A stretch of 64,000 bases of DNA from Planctomycetaceae bacterium (lineage in GTDB: Bacteria > Planctomycetota > Planctomycetia > Planctomycetales > Planctomycetaceae), in contig JABISG010000103.1 of NCBI GenBank assembly GCA_018699955.1, forward strand, positions 49,118 through 113,117. The letters are read 5' to 3'. Shown in pieces: positions 17,581-26,032 of the stretch. Below the pieces are notes generated by a model. That model was not told the origin of the DNA and did no database searches. It saw only the letters and a program-made list of their open reading frames with translations. Numbering within the stretch: position 1 is the first letter of the stretch; every line of letters begins with the position of its first letter. The translations under genes and the position numbers were made by a program.

Positions 17581-18504
17581 ATGCCCTCATCAAAACAAGA
17601 AGCGGCCAAACACGACTCAGCCAATCGAAAATCCACCAAGACGAAACAACCGAAGCCAGCCAGAAAACCTCGCAAGCATTGCAACGCGTTGGATGGTCGC
17701 CAATGGATTAAGAACTCCATCAGCGTCTGGAGCGACGTTCGCAAGCAGACGGGCGAAACGAAGCTCGGCCACCCCGCGTCGTTTCCCGAGATGCTCGTCG
17801 AACGGTTGATTGAAACGTTCTTACCGCTGGATGGCGAGAGTGTACTCGACCCGTTCGCCGGTTCGGGCAGCACGCTTGTCGCCGCCGAACGCGCCGGGAA
17901 GTGTGGAATCGGCCTGGAAATTTCACCGGAGTACGTGGAAACGGCCAATGCGCGACTGTTGGCGTTGCGGGAAGACGGCGGTGAAGAAACTCCCACGGAT
18001 GCCAAACAGCCAGATGGTTCTTCCGGTTCGGTCGTGCATTGCGACTCGGCGACCAACCTGCTGACCTACGTCAGTCCCGATTCGATCGACCTCTGCATCA
18101 CTTCGCCACCCTACTGGAACATTCTGAACCAACGCCGCACAGCCGACATGAAAGCCGTTCGTCATTACGGAAACCGGCCCGATGATCTGGGCGTCATCGA
18201 GGACTACGAAGAGTTTCTGACGGCGACAACGAAGGTGTTGGCCGACGTCTTCACTGGGCTGAAACCCGGTGCCTACTGTTGTGTGATCGTGATGGATTTG
18301 CGAAAGAAGAATCGGTTCTTCCCCTTGCACAGCGATCTGGCGACACGTTTGGTCGATGTGGGATACGTGCTCGACGATCTGATCATCTGGAACCGGCAGG
18401 CCGAATACAATAATTTGCGGCCGCTCGGTTACCCCTCGGTCTTTCGCGTGAACAAGGTGCACGAGTATATTGTGCTGATGCAGAAGCCACGGGATGCGAA
18501 GTGA
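17581..18504 (+). CDS. solitary DNA methyltransferase (N4/N6 amino-methyltransferase fold)
   Basis: A 307-residue protein whose ATG follows the preceding stop with no gap, implying translational coupling. Motif I (SVLDPFAGSGSTLVAA) binds S-adenosylmethionine, and LEISPEYVETANARL continues it; the catalytic motif IV is CITSPPYWN. SPPY is common among N4-cytosine and some N6-adenine enzymes. Motif I precedes motif IV, the permuted order relative to the common beta class, and there is no obvious separate target-recognition domain. The first 45 residues are Lys/Arg/Ser-rich. No restriction gene lies nearby, so it is probably an orphan enzyme for epigenetic or regulatory methylation; RNA as substrate cannot be excluded. 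Confidence 0.82.
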   Translation: MPSSKQEAAKHDSANRKSTKTKQPKPARKPRKHCNALDGRQWIKNSISVWSDVRKQTGETKLGHPASFPEMLVERLIETFLPLDGESVLDPFAGSGSTLVAAERAGKCGIGLEISPEYVETANARLLALREDGGEETPTDAKQPDGSSGSVVHCDSATNLLTYVSPDSIDLCITSPPYWNILNQRRTADMKAVRHYGNRPDDLGVIEDYEEFLTATTKVLADVFTGLKPGAYCCVIVMDLRKKNRFFPLHSDLATRLVDVGYVLDDLIIWNRQAEYNNLRPLGYPSVFRVNKVHEYIVLMQKPRDAK

Positions 18505-18587
18505 GCGTTGAACTTGGAATGCGGAATTCACAGTCGATTGCGCATGTTGCCAACCCGCTGGCGAAATCAACTTGCGGAGAATGAACA

Positions 18588-19544
18588 ATGCAGCGGTTTC
18601 GGAATATTGTTGTCGGCGTCGATCTGTCTCGCGCCGATCGACTGGCGGCTTCGGAGTTGAACGCGCCAACCCAGGAAGCGGTGAAGCGGGCGATTTGGAT
18701 GGCTTCGCGGCTGTCGGCCGAGTTGACGTTCTTCTCCGTACTCGATGTTTCGGCGCACACACAGGAACTGCTGCACGACGGGTTTCAGAAGACATCCAGC
18801 GACGTGGAAGTGGCGGCCCATGCCGCGCTGGATGAGTTAGTCGAACAAGCGAAGCAACAGAATGTCGCTGCGAAGAGCCATCTGGCATTCGGCAGCCCGT
18901 GGATTGAAACGGTCAAGCAAGTACTCCGCGAGAATCACGATTTGTGCATTGTCGGCACGCGCGATCAGGGGGTGGCAAAGCGGCTCCTGTTTGGCAGCAC
19001 CGGCTCGAAACTGCTGCGGAACTGCCCCTGTCCCGTGTGGGTCACCAAGCCCGATCCAGACATCGGCGATCTGAACATCCTCATTCCCAGTGATTTCAGC
19101 GATGTCTCGTCACTCGCGCTCGAGCTTGCCGTCAACGGCGGACAAATGGTCGATACGAAGATTCATCTGCTGCACGCGATTGAAGAGAGCGTCGATAACC
19201 GCATGTGGCTGACTGGGCTTTCGAATGAGAAGATCGCCGCATTTGCTCAGGAGAAACGAGACGAGGCGACACAATCGTTGAACGATCAGCTGGCGCAGAC
19301 CGATTACCGGTCGCTCACCCACGGTGTAAAACTGCACGTCACCGACGGCCCGGGAGATGTCGTCATTCTCGATGCCATCGAAGAACTAAAGATCGATCTG
19401 CTGATTATGGGAACGATTGCCCGCTCGGGAATTCCCGGTGTGTTAATCGGCAACACGGCCGAACGGTTATTGCCCCACGTCTCCTGTTCGGTGCTGGCAT
19501 TGAAGCCCGACGGTTGGGAGTGTCCGATTGACGTGGACGATTGA
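18588..19544 (+). CDS. tandem universal stress protein (two UspA domains)
   Basis: A 318-residue cytoplasmic protein with two UspA folds, about 1-150 and 158-318. Each begins with a beta strand and acidic turn (NIVVGVDLSRADRL, NILIPSDFSDVS) and ends with the nucleotide-loop pattern: GTRDQGVAKRLLFGSTGSKL and GTIARSGIPGVLIGNTAERL. The second loop is closest to the ATP-binding consensus. GGAG stands eight bases before the ATG. Such proteins bind ATP or act as stress-response regulators; the specific partner is unknown. It runs in the same direction as the methyltransferase, 83 bases downstream. Confidence 0.88.
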   Translation: MQRFRNIVVGVDLSRADRLAASELNAPTQEAVKRAIWMASRLSAELTFFSVLDVSAHTQELLHDGFQKTSSDVEVAAHAALDELVEQAKQQNVAAKSHLAFGSPWIETVKQVLRENHDLCIVGTRDQGVAKRLLFGSTGSKLLRNCPCPVWVTKPDPDIGDLNILIPSDFSDVSSLALELAVNGGQMVDTKIHLLHAIEESVDNRMWLTGLSNEKIAAFAQEKRDEATQSLNDQLAQTDYRSLTHGVKLHVTDGPGDVVILDAIEELKIDLLIMGTIARSGIPGVLIGNTAERLLPHVSCSVLALKPDGWECPIDVDD

Positions 19545-19641
19545 TGAGCCGTTGAGGAGAGAAGGAGGTGAGAAGACCGAGGACAGCGGTTTCCTTGTCA
19601 CCGCAGGCATGGATGCCACTTGACCTGATGTCTGTTTCCTC

Positions 19642-20817
19642 TTGGTCCATGTGGAAAGCCGACTGGTGCCTGATCGTGTGGTTTATCTCGACAATCATGC
19701 GACGACGCGCGTTGATCCGCGTGTTGTCGAGGCGATGCGGCCGTACTGGACCGAGAAGTATGGCAACGCAGCCAGTGTGAGTCACGCCTATGGTGAAGAG
19801 GCGGCTGACGCGGTCGAAACTGCCCGTGCTCAAATCGCCGAATTGCTCAATGCGACGCCGCGGAATCTCATCTTCACCAGTGGTGCGACCGAGGCGAACA
19901 ATCTTGCGATTAAAGGTGTGATCCAAGCCGTCGGCAGCAGCGTTCATCTCATTGTGAACGAAGCCGAACATCGGGCTGTCCTCGATCCCGCGCGAAAACT
20001 GAAGCGACTCGGTTGCGAGTTGACCGTATTGCCCGTGGATAAATACGGCATGGTCGATCCGCAATCGGTGGCGGCTGCAATTCAACCGAACACGGCGCTT
20101 GTTTCCGTCATGTTTGCCAACAACGAGGTCGGCACAATCAACCCGGTGGCCGAGATAGGCGAGATTTGTCACGAACGCGGCGTGCTGTTTCATTGCGATG
20201 CCGCGCAAGCGGTCGGAAAGCTTCCCGTCGATCTTGCCGACTTGCCCATCGACCTGTTGAGTCTGACGGCGCACAAGATGTACGGACCGATGGGAGTTGG
20301 TGCGTTGTACGTTCGCGGCGGCGACAAACGTATTCCCATCGAACCACTATTCGACGGTGGAGGCCACGAACGCCGGCTGCGCAGCGGCACACTGCCGGTT
20401 CCTCTCATCGTTGGTTTCGGCGAAGCCTGCAAACTGGCCGCGGAGGTCATGCGCGATGAGTCGAAGCGCGTTCAGCAGTTACGAGACCGTCTCTGGGGCG
20501 GTTTGAGTGAGGCGGTTGAAGGGGTCTATTTGAACGGCCATCCCGATCTGCGATTGGCGGGAAATCTGAATGTGAGTTTTGACGGTGTCGATGGTGACGC
20601 ATTAATGATGGGCCTGAGGGACATTGCCGTCAGTTCCGGGTCGGCCTGCACATCGGCCGATCCTCAGCCAAGCCATGTGTTGCGTGCCATGGGTGTCAGC
20701 GACGAATTGACACGCGCCAGTTTGCGATTCGGGCTGGGGCGATTTACGACGCTTGAGGAGATTGAATTCGCGGTATCTTACGTCGCCGACGCAATTGACC
20801 GGCTACGCAGGTTATGA
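19642..20817 (+). CDS. cysteine desulfurase, IscS/NifS family
   Basis: A 391-residue PLP enzyme that removes sulfur from cysteine for Fe-S cluster or thio-cofactor synthesis. VYLDNHATTRVDP opens the fold; SLTAHKMYGPMGVGAL contains the PLP lysine; the mobile-loop catalytic cysteine is in SSGSACTSADPQPSHVL, the IscS-like spacing. No in-frame ATG precedes the conserved region: the frame can start at TTG 19642, GTG 19651 or GTG 19666, so the start is uncertain by a few residues. No iscU, iscA or iscR lies next to it. The CorA-like gene follows. Confidence 0.9.
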   Translation: MVHVESRLVPDRVVYLDNHATTRVDPRVVEAMRPYWTEKYGNAASVSHAYGEEAADAVETARAQIAELLNATPRNLIFTSGATEANNLAIKGVIQAVGSSVHLIVNEAEHRAVLDPARKLKRLGCELTVLPVDKYGMVDPQSVAAAIQPNTALVSVMFANNEVGTINPVAEIGEICHERGVLFHCDAAQAVGKLPVDLADLPIDLLSLTAHKMYGPMGVGALYVRGGDKRIPIEPLFDGGGHERRLRSGTLPVPLIVGFGEACKLAAEVMRDESKRVQQLRDRLWGGLSEAVEGVYLNGHPDLRLAGNLNVSFDGVDGDALMMGLRDIAVSSGSACTSADPQPSHVLRAMGVSDELTRASLRFGLGRFTTLEEIEFAVSYVADAIDRLRRL

Positions 20818-20865
20818 TTGAAACTGAGCAGCAACTCAATCGGAAAACAACAAGGAGACCCAACG

Positions 20866-21615
20866 ATGGCCGCCCCTTCCATTTTGCCTTCCGTCTGGAA
20901 AGTCCCTCAGGTGTTTCGCGATCGGCTGGGAACGAAGGCGGGCCGTCAACGAACGATGGTGGCCGACGGACACCTGTTGCTCGTCCTGCATGCTCCGCCT
21001 GGTGCCGACGATGACGACCGCAAGGGCCGTTTCTTCTGGAGACAGCCGGACGGCAAATGGTCGTCCGCGGCATTTGGCAGTGGTCCGGGTGCGCTGAAAA
21101 AGCATCTGGGTGAATACACCGCACTGCTGGTCGCGCGCGAAGAACAGGACGAAGACGCCGTGAGCGCGAAAGACTACTTCGCGGTCATCTCGACATTGGC
21201 GCCCATCAAAAGGTCGGCCCGGCATCAGCACGAAGTCCTGCAGGAAGCCCGACAAATCTGCCCCGAAGATCGCGATCTGATTTCACTCCGCGACCAGGCT
21301 TATCAGATCGAGCGGATGTCGGAGTTGTTGTACGACGACGCGAAAAACGGCCTGGATTTTTCAATGGCGATTCAAAGCGAAGCGCAAGCACGCAGCAGCC
21401 ATCGCATGTCGGTCGCCGCACATCGGCTCAATGTGCTGGCCGGGTTCTTCTTCCCCATCGCGACGTTGACGACCGTGTTCGGCGTCAATTTGGACCATGG
21501 GTTCGAACACAAGTACCAGCCGATTCCGTTTCTGGTCTGCGCCGGCGTTGGGCTGATGGCCGGGCTGATCATCAACGCAGTGCTGCGAAGAGAACCCGCC
21601 GACGAACCGGCCTGA
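20866..21615 (+). CDS. CorA-like two-helix membrane protein lacking the GMN motif
   Basis: A 249-residue protein; the start at 20866 is set by AAGGAG eight bases upstream. Residues about 1-190 are soluble and helix-rich, as in the funnel domain of CorA metal-ion transporters. Two C-terminal transmembrane helices follow: LAGFFFPIATLTTVFGV and FLVCAGVGLMAGLIINAVL. The loop after the first helix reads FGVNLDHG, where canonical CorA channels have YGMN; the Asn is kept but Gly-Met becomes Gly-Val. CorA relatives with altered GMN (the ZntB-like branch) move Zn2+ or other ions, or none. Transport of Mg2+ is therefore not assumed. It starts 48 bases after the desulfurase stop. Confidence 0.75.
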   Translation: MAAPSILPSVWKVPQVFRDRLGTKAGRQRTMVADGHLLLVLHAPPGADDDDRKGRFFWRQPDGKWSSAAFGSGPGALKKHLGEYTALLVAREEQDEDAVSAKDYFAVISTLAPIKRSARHQHEVLQEARQICPEDRDLISLRDQAYQIERMSELLYDDAKNGLDFSMAIQSEAQARSSHRMSVAAHRLNVLAGFFFPIATLTTVFGVNLDHGFEHKYQPIPFLVCAGVGLMAGLIINAVLRREPADEPA

Positions 21616-21968
21616 CACCACGGCGCCAGCAAACCAATTCACGGATCGCCGGGTTTTCTTTCCAAGCGATTCGTCTCTGTGAGCTATCCCACAGACCTTT
21701 GCATCCCCGTCGGTAACAATGGCGTCTGTTAAGCAGGCGGCAAACGATGACGCTGCGCAGCCGACAGGCGTGACGTTAATCGAGCACCGGCCACTTCCAT
21801 CCAGCAGGTTCGCGTGACGTCCCTTCCTACCGCAACCGGGAACGTCTCCTGCTGGGTGGTTTCCTTCCTCTTTTTATTCCCCAATCTCACCAGCTCAGGA
21901 TCCCGAGAACCTCTTTGCGTTCTGGGATCGAAATCCGTCCGTTTCTTTTCACATTGGAGCTTGAGACA
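21616..21968. other. intergenic stretch before the cytochrome P460 gene
   Basis: No gene, repeat or hairpin was recognised. A minus-strand open frame that covers the region continues antisense through the P460 gene and shows no domain. Confidence 0.5.
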
Positions 21969-22511
21969 ATGAAGCGACATTGGATCGCAGGAATCTCGGC
22001 TGTGACCCTCGTGGTTGGAGCAGTTTATCTCAGTGGAGACCGCGATGCCGCCGCTCAAAGCGGCGCGAGATCGTACAGCGGCGGTGCACAGCGACCGTTG
22101 GCATTCGAGCAGAAGTTTTGGAACTACCTGCAGGGAACCCAACCCGCCTATCGAAACTGGGCTCCCGCTCCCGGAACGACGGGCGAAACGTATCCAGGCC
22201 AAAGCCCGCACGGTGCTTTCCTCAAGCTGTATCTGAACCGCGTTGCGGCAGGGAACCCCAAGGAAATGCCCTATGGCTCAATCATTGTGAAAGAGAACTT
22301 CGGCAAGGACGCAAAGACGCTGATGGCTGTTACAGTCATGTATCGGGCCAAAGGCTACGATCCCGAACACAACGACTGGTACTACGCCAAATACAATCCA
22401 AATGGTACCGTAGCCAAGAAGGGCGACATGAAACTGGTCGGCAAACCCAAGGGCTGCATTGAATGCCACGCCGGTGCCGACGGGAACGACTTCACGTTTG
22501 CAAACGACTGA
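21969..22511 (+). CDS. cytochrome P460-like exported haem protein
   Basis: A 180-residue periplasmic protein. The N-terminus MKRHWIAGISAVTLVVGAVY is a signal peptide with cleavage near DAAAQS. The mature part fits the P460 fold: SPHGAFLKLYLN, PYGSIIVKENF, TLMAVTVMYRAKGYDPEHND and a C-terminal haem motif CIECHAG. Cytochrome P460 enzymes oxidise hydroxylamine or otherwise handle nitrogen oxides using a haem cross-linked to the protein; the cross-link residue (Lys in the classical enzyme) cannot be assigned by eye. The DWYYAKYNPNG segment is typical of the P460 domain family. The physiological substrate here is unknown. Confidence 0.82.
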   Translation: MKRHWIAGISAVTLVVGAVYLSGDRDAAAQSGARSYSGGAQRPLAFEQKFWNYLQGTQPAYRNWAPAPGTTGETYPGQSPHGAFLKLYLNRVAAGNPKEMPYGSIIVKENFGKDAKTLMAVTVMYRAKGYDPEHNDWYYAKYNPNGTVAKKGDMKLVGKPKGCIECHAGADGNDFTFAND

Positions 22512-22533
22512 TGTGTTCCGTGTGTCGTTGACG

Positions 22534-22573
22534 AAAAAATTTAGCCGGCGGGCAAACTCGCCCGCCGGCTAAA
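22534..22573 (-). terminator. rho-independent terminator for the thioredoxin/YHS gene
   Basis: A perfect 14-base-pair GC-rich stem (22540-22553 with 22560-22573) and a six-base loop. On the minus strand it is followed by a run of six T (22539-22534), as expected for termination of the gene ending at 22632. The symmetric stem could also act on plus-strand transcripts from the P460 gene. Confidence 0.8.
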
Positions 22574-22631
22574 TGGAATCAGCCTTCACGATGGCAGATG
22601 ACGTCATCGTGTTCTTGTTGAACAGCGCGGG

Positions 22632-23462
22632 TTACTTGACTCGCGGCATGTATTTGGCCGGAGAGTCGGCGAATCTGTTGCGGCTGGCCTTGTCGGCGAA
22701 GAACCACAGTCGGTCGCGGTAGATTGCACCCCAAACCGCCTTGCCGGTTACCGGCTTCTTCCGATCAACAAGATTGACAGGGCAGACGCCGTCAATTGCG
22801 GGCCAGTATTTCCGGGGTTGGGCATCGAACAACTGCTTGTGTTTTGCCGAGGCGAAGCAGAGCAGCTGCCCTCTGTAATTGGTTGTGAAATCCAGCGTGC
22901 AGACTTTCAATTTCTGGTCGTCGAACAACGAAACCAGACAGTGTCCGTTGAAGGCCGGTTTGGGTGTGATGGCTTTTGCCGTTCGCACTGGAGCTGGTGC
23001 TTGCTTGCGTACCACTTGTCTCTCGACGACTTCATGACTCGCCAGGCAGATTTCGCCGAGCTTTGCATCGAGTTGCCGCGGCGTGTAATACCCGGTGATT
23101 TTTTTCAAGAGTTTGAAGTCCGGCGAGACAATCACCGTGGTGGGCAGTGCGTCGGCTCCAACGGCTTCCACGAGTCGCTGGTTTTCGTCTGCGTCGATCA
23201 TGACTGGAACGAAGCAGCCGTTAACGTGACGAGCGATCTTCTCGTCGTTAAATGTCTCTTTCATCTTCTTGCAGTAGCCGCACCAGACGGCCGAGATTTC
23301 GATCAGCATCGGCTTTTGCGATCGCTTCGACTCTTTTGCCGCCTTCTGCAGATTGGTGTGCCATTGGAGGTTTTTTGCAGCCTCGACGTGATTCGTCGCG
23401 ACCAGGCAAAACATCGCCGCCACCAAAATTCCGCCGCTCAATCGCTTCTTTGTCATCTGCAT
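22632..23462 (-). CDS. exported thioredoxin-like protein with C-terminal YHS-like repeats
   Basis: A 276-residue protein; the start at 23462 (MQMTKKRL) gives a signal peptide ending near VEAAK. The thioredoxin domain (about 35-145) has AVWCGYCKKM, with the CXXC redox pair, and the cis-Pro segment ADALPTTVIV. The C-terminal 100 residues hold two YHS-like units: GQLLCFASAKHKQLFDAQPR with KYWPAIDGVCPV, and GAIYRDRLWFFADKASRNRF with KYMPRV. YHS domains are metal-associated modules of P-type ATPases and related proteins. The combination suggests an exported thiol reductase or metallochaperone. It shares strand and orientation with the DUF547 gene upstream and ends at a strong terminator. Confidence 0.82.
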   Translation of the reverse strand: MQMTKKRLSGGILVAAMFCLVATNHVEAAKNLQWHTNLQKAAKESKRSQKPMLIEISAVWCGYCKKMKETFNDEKIARHVNGCFVPVMIDADENQRLVEAVGADALPTTVIVSPDFKLLKKITGYYTPRQLDAKLGEICLASHEVVERQVVRKQAPAPVRTAKAITPKPAFNGHCLVSLFDDQKLKVCTLDFTTNYRGQLLCFASAKHKQLFDAQPRKYWPAIDGVCPVNLVDRKKPVTGKAVWGAIYRDRLWFFADKASRNRFADSPAKYMPRVK

Positions 23463-24026
23463 CTTCAAGCCCTTTCTCTCGACTGCTCTCCCGCGAACCA
23501 TCCGTCGGCCAGACGGCTTTCATTGAGTTGTGGTTCGCACGAGTGCAGGAAACCTGGAAATGATGCTGGGGTTCTGTCTCGATGGCAACAGCATTGGGAA
23601 ACGCTTCGCCAGACTCTGCAGAGAAGGATGTCCCAGCATATGATTTATCGACCAGTCGCCACGTCTTCTGTGTGAGACTCGTCACAGACTTACGAGATTT
23701 GCAATTTGCAGGCCAAACATCGCCGATTCGCCAAAACTTTTCCCGAAACATGGGAAACCTGCGTCAAATGCACAAAAAACGGTCAGTTTGCGGGGCTGTT
23801 CGAATTCCGTTCGCTCCGGATATTTTGCCCAACCGCAGAATCCCGTCATGCCGCCGATGTCGCCTTTGGGTTGATTTTTGGCAACATCGGGTCGCCAAAA
23901 CGAAACGGCGAGCGCGACAATTGCCGCACTCGCCGCTTTCTGGAGAGAGCCGGAACAGGGATTTCGCGGGGGTCGGATCACACGATGTTGATCTGCTGAC
24001 GTACTGATGTGCCGCCGACATACGAC
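23463..24026. other. intergenic stretch between thioredoxin/YHS and DUF547 genes
   Basis: No gene is recognised; open frames here lack start signals and domains. A small hairpin, cggcgag at 23906-23912 pairing with ctcgccg at 23929-23935, is the only structure noticed. Confidence 0.5.
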
Positions 24027-24902
24027 TTATCGCCGCCCCATCTGGTCATTCAGGTCCCAATCGTAGTCGAGATACTTCACCGACACGTGGGGTGTCTTGT
24101 CGATGATGGCGACTGCCGCGGGAGGCAAATAATCGGCGAGGTCATCCAGCCGCTGGCCCTGCGTTTCGCCGAAGTCCTTGCTGTACCATTTCATAATGGA
24201 ACTGAGGTAGATCGTTTCGGCTGCCGCATCGACACGAATGTTCTGGCCGCGCGAGAAGAAATCGCGGGTGTTGGTTGCCAGTTGCTCTTCCAACTTGTCG
24301 GCGCTGTAGGCTTCGTTCAGCAATCGCGGGCAGCCGACCGATGCACACACAATGGCAAAATGAATTCGCGGCTCACCCATCGGGCGCAGAATCTCGTTCT
24401 CAATCCGTTCTAGCGAAAAGGCCTCATCGCCCACCCGCAGCGGAAGATGCTTCCAGATGTTGTATCCCCCCAACATCGACGTGTGCTTTCGGATGCTCGG
24501 CGTAGGGTACTCCCGCAGAATTCCCTCCAGCGTAACCGCGTTGTAGGCGTTGACCCAGAACGCGAGTTCCGCCTGGCGCCGAGCCGGTTTCTGGCCGTCG
24601 GCACGGCTCAATTCGCCGAGATATGTCTGTAGCGTGTCCCGATCAGTCGCCGACGCTTTCCATCCGGCGTAATCGACGTAGCCGTCTGCATCGACGTATT
24701 TCTTCAGCAAGACATTGAAGGCGGAATGATCGATGTCGTCCATCGAAATGCGTTCGGTGGCAGGCCATGTCTTCCCCAACGCCGTTGCGTTTGCAGCACT
24801 AGACGGCAGGAAGAGGTAGGCGGCCGATCCCAGTCCCAAAACAATCAGCAGGACGGCAGCCCATTTTCGCACGGTTGTGTTCTGATTCGTCGAATTCCCC
24901 AT
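24027..24902 (-). CDS. DUF547 domain protein, membrane-anchored
   Basis: A 291-residue protein; the start at 24902 has GGAG eight bases before it, better than the ATG at 24965. A single N-terminal helix (WAAVLLIVLGLGSAAYLFL) acts as signal anchor. The rest is a DUF547 domain: FWVNAYNAVTLEGIL, IHFAIVCASVGCPRL with a conserved Cys, and LSSIMKWYSKDFG. DUF547 is a widespread extracytoplasmic domain of unknown function that resembles transglutaminase/papain-like folds. The gene is divergent from the first cysteine-rich precursor gene, sharing a 324-base regulatory interval. Confidence 0.85.
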   Translation of the reverse strand: MGNSTNQNTTVRKWAAVLLIVLGLGSAAYLFLPSSAANATALGKTWPATERISMDDIDHSAFNVLLKKYVDADGYVDYAGWKASATDRDTLQTYLGELSRADGQKPARRQAELAFWVNAYNAVTLEGILREYPTPSIRKHTSMLGGYNIWKHLPLRVGDEAFSLERIENEILRPMGEPRIHFAIVCASVGCPRLLNEAYSADKLEEQLATNTRDFFSRGQNIRVDAAAETIYLSSIMKWYSKDFGETQGQRLDDLADYLPPAAVAIIDKTPHVSVKYLDYDWDLNDQMGRR

Positions 24903-25226
24903 TCGGGATTCTCCGCTAATGATACAGATTGGCGTTCGGTGCATCGTTTCAATGTCTGCTACCACAATATCGTCGATTCGCCAACTCCGGTCTGTGAATC
25001 AGCACACATCGATGTCGAACCTCGATTATTCACTGGAATTCGACCTGATGCCCCTTGACGCGAAACTGGCCGGACTGTGAGATATCGAACAGAAGTATTT
25101 ACTGCCGCGCAGCAAAATGGATTGCTCCAGGTGGCCGCATGATGAATGACGTAGTCGTTCGGTTGCCGCCGGGATATGTGCGGTCGAAAAGTAATCGCGA
25201 AACGCATCTCGCAACGAGAGGGAGCC
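24903..25226. other. divergent intergenic region upstream of the cysteine-rich precursor gene
   Basis: No gene. It must contain the promoters of the DUF547 gene (minus) and of the first precursor (plus). A TTGACG hexamer at 25055-25060 is a possible -35 element, but the sequence 17 bases later (TGAGAT) is a poor -10. No operator palindrome was recognised. Confidence 0.35.
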
Positions 25227-25793
25227 ATGAAACGGATTGATTTGAATCGCAGAGATTTCACCAAGTTAACGGTCGCCGCCTTTGGCGGAATTGTCGCAGG
25301 TACGACCATCGGTTGTGGCGGCGGCGATGGTGGTGGTGATGGCAGCGGCACCGGCGATGGGGCCGGCACTGGTGATGGAACCAGCATGGGAGACGGCGTC
25401 GAGGGTAGCGGCACCACCGATGAAACGACCGAAACCGACAGCACCGAAGGCGGCGATGAAGTGGTTGCCTCCGCAGACAATCTGCTGTCAGAGCCACACG
25501 TCTGCCGTGGCTTAAACGCCTGCAAAGGCATGGGAAAAAGCGGAGCGAACGAGTGCGCCGGAACCAGCGCATGCTTCACCGCAGGAAAGAGTACCTGCCA
25601 CTACACAAACGAATGTAAGGGGCAAGGAGGCTGCGAGGACACCGCCGGAATGAATGGTTGCGAGAAAAAAGGCAATTGCGCTGTGCCGTTGAGTAAGGGA
25701 ACGTGGGACAAAGTCCACGCGAAGTTGCAGGCGGCTCTCAAAGAAAAGGGCAAGACTCTGGGCGAAGCAGCAGAAGCCGGACCGCCGAGCTAA
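25227..25793 (+). CDS. bufferin-like cysteine-rich RiPP precursor 1, Tat lipoprotein
   Basis: A 188-residue protein; GAGGGAG just before the ATG at 25227 sets the start. The N-terminus has a twin-arginine signal (NRRDFTKL) and a lipobox (TTIGCGGG, Cys30), predicting export folded through Tat and anchoring by lipid. A Gly/Asp/Thr-rich linker (about 31-85) precedes a core with nine cysteines, mostly as C-x5-C pairs: CRGLNAC, CAGTSAC, CHYTNEC, CKGQGGC, CEKKGNC, ending AVPL. The tail is a Lys/Ala-rich helix. A paralogue with the same cysteine ladder lies 239 bases downstream, followed by the DUF692/DUF2063 pair. This arrangement matches bufferin-type precursors whose cysteines are modified to bind copper. 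That it is modified is inference. Confidence 0.8.
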   Translation: MKRIDLNRRDFTKLTVAAFGGIVAGTTIGCGGGDGGGDGSGTGDGAGTGDGTSMGDGVEGSGTTDETTETDSTEGGDEVVASADNLLSEPHVCRGLNACKGMGKSGANECAGTSACFTAGKSTCHYTNECKGQGGCEDTAGMNGCEKKGNCAVPLSKGTWDKVHAKLQAALKEKGKTLGEAAEAGPPS

Positions 25794-25825
25794 TGCTGGC
25801 AGGTCACAGCTTTGCGAAATAAGAG

Positions 25826-25864
25826 GAGCAGCGCTGCACAACAACATGCGGCGCTGCTCTTTTT
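25826..25864 (+). terminator. rho-independent terminator after precursor 1
   Basis: A 13-base stem (25826-25838 with 25847-25859, one G-T wobble) closes an eight-base loop and is followed by five T (25860-25864). It lies 33 bases past the first precursor gene and would separate its transcript, wholly or partly, from the second precursor and the maturation genes. Confidence 0.8.
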
Positions 25865-26032
25865 CGCATTTGTGTGAAGCGAGCAAATTGCTGCAGCTGA
25901 CTTGCCGCGTTTTTCAGCGCCGCTAAAGTAGACAGGGGACCAACCGCCAACGGAAGCGGTGCAATGTCGGTGTCTGTTCACAACAAGGCGAACGGCCGTT
26001 CGAGCGCGACTTGGAGAAAAGGAACCCGGCAG

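Noticed and set aside
17581..18504. Restriction-modification system
   Set aside because: Only a methyltransferase is present; neighbours are a cytochrome and a universal stress protein.
23582..24007. Overlapping open frames between thioredoxin/YHS and DUF547 genes
   Set aside because: No domains, signal peptides or start signals; composition looks like chance frames in GC-rich DNA.
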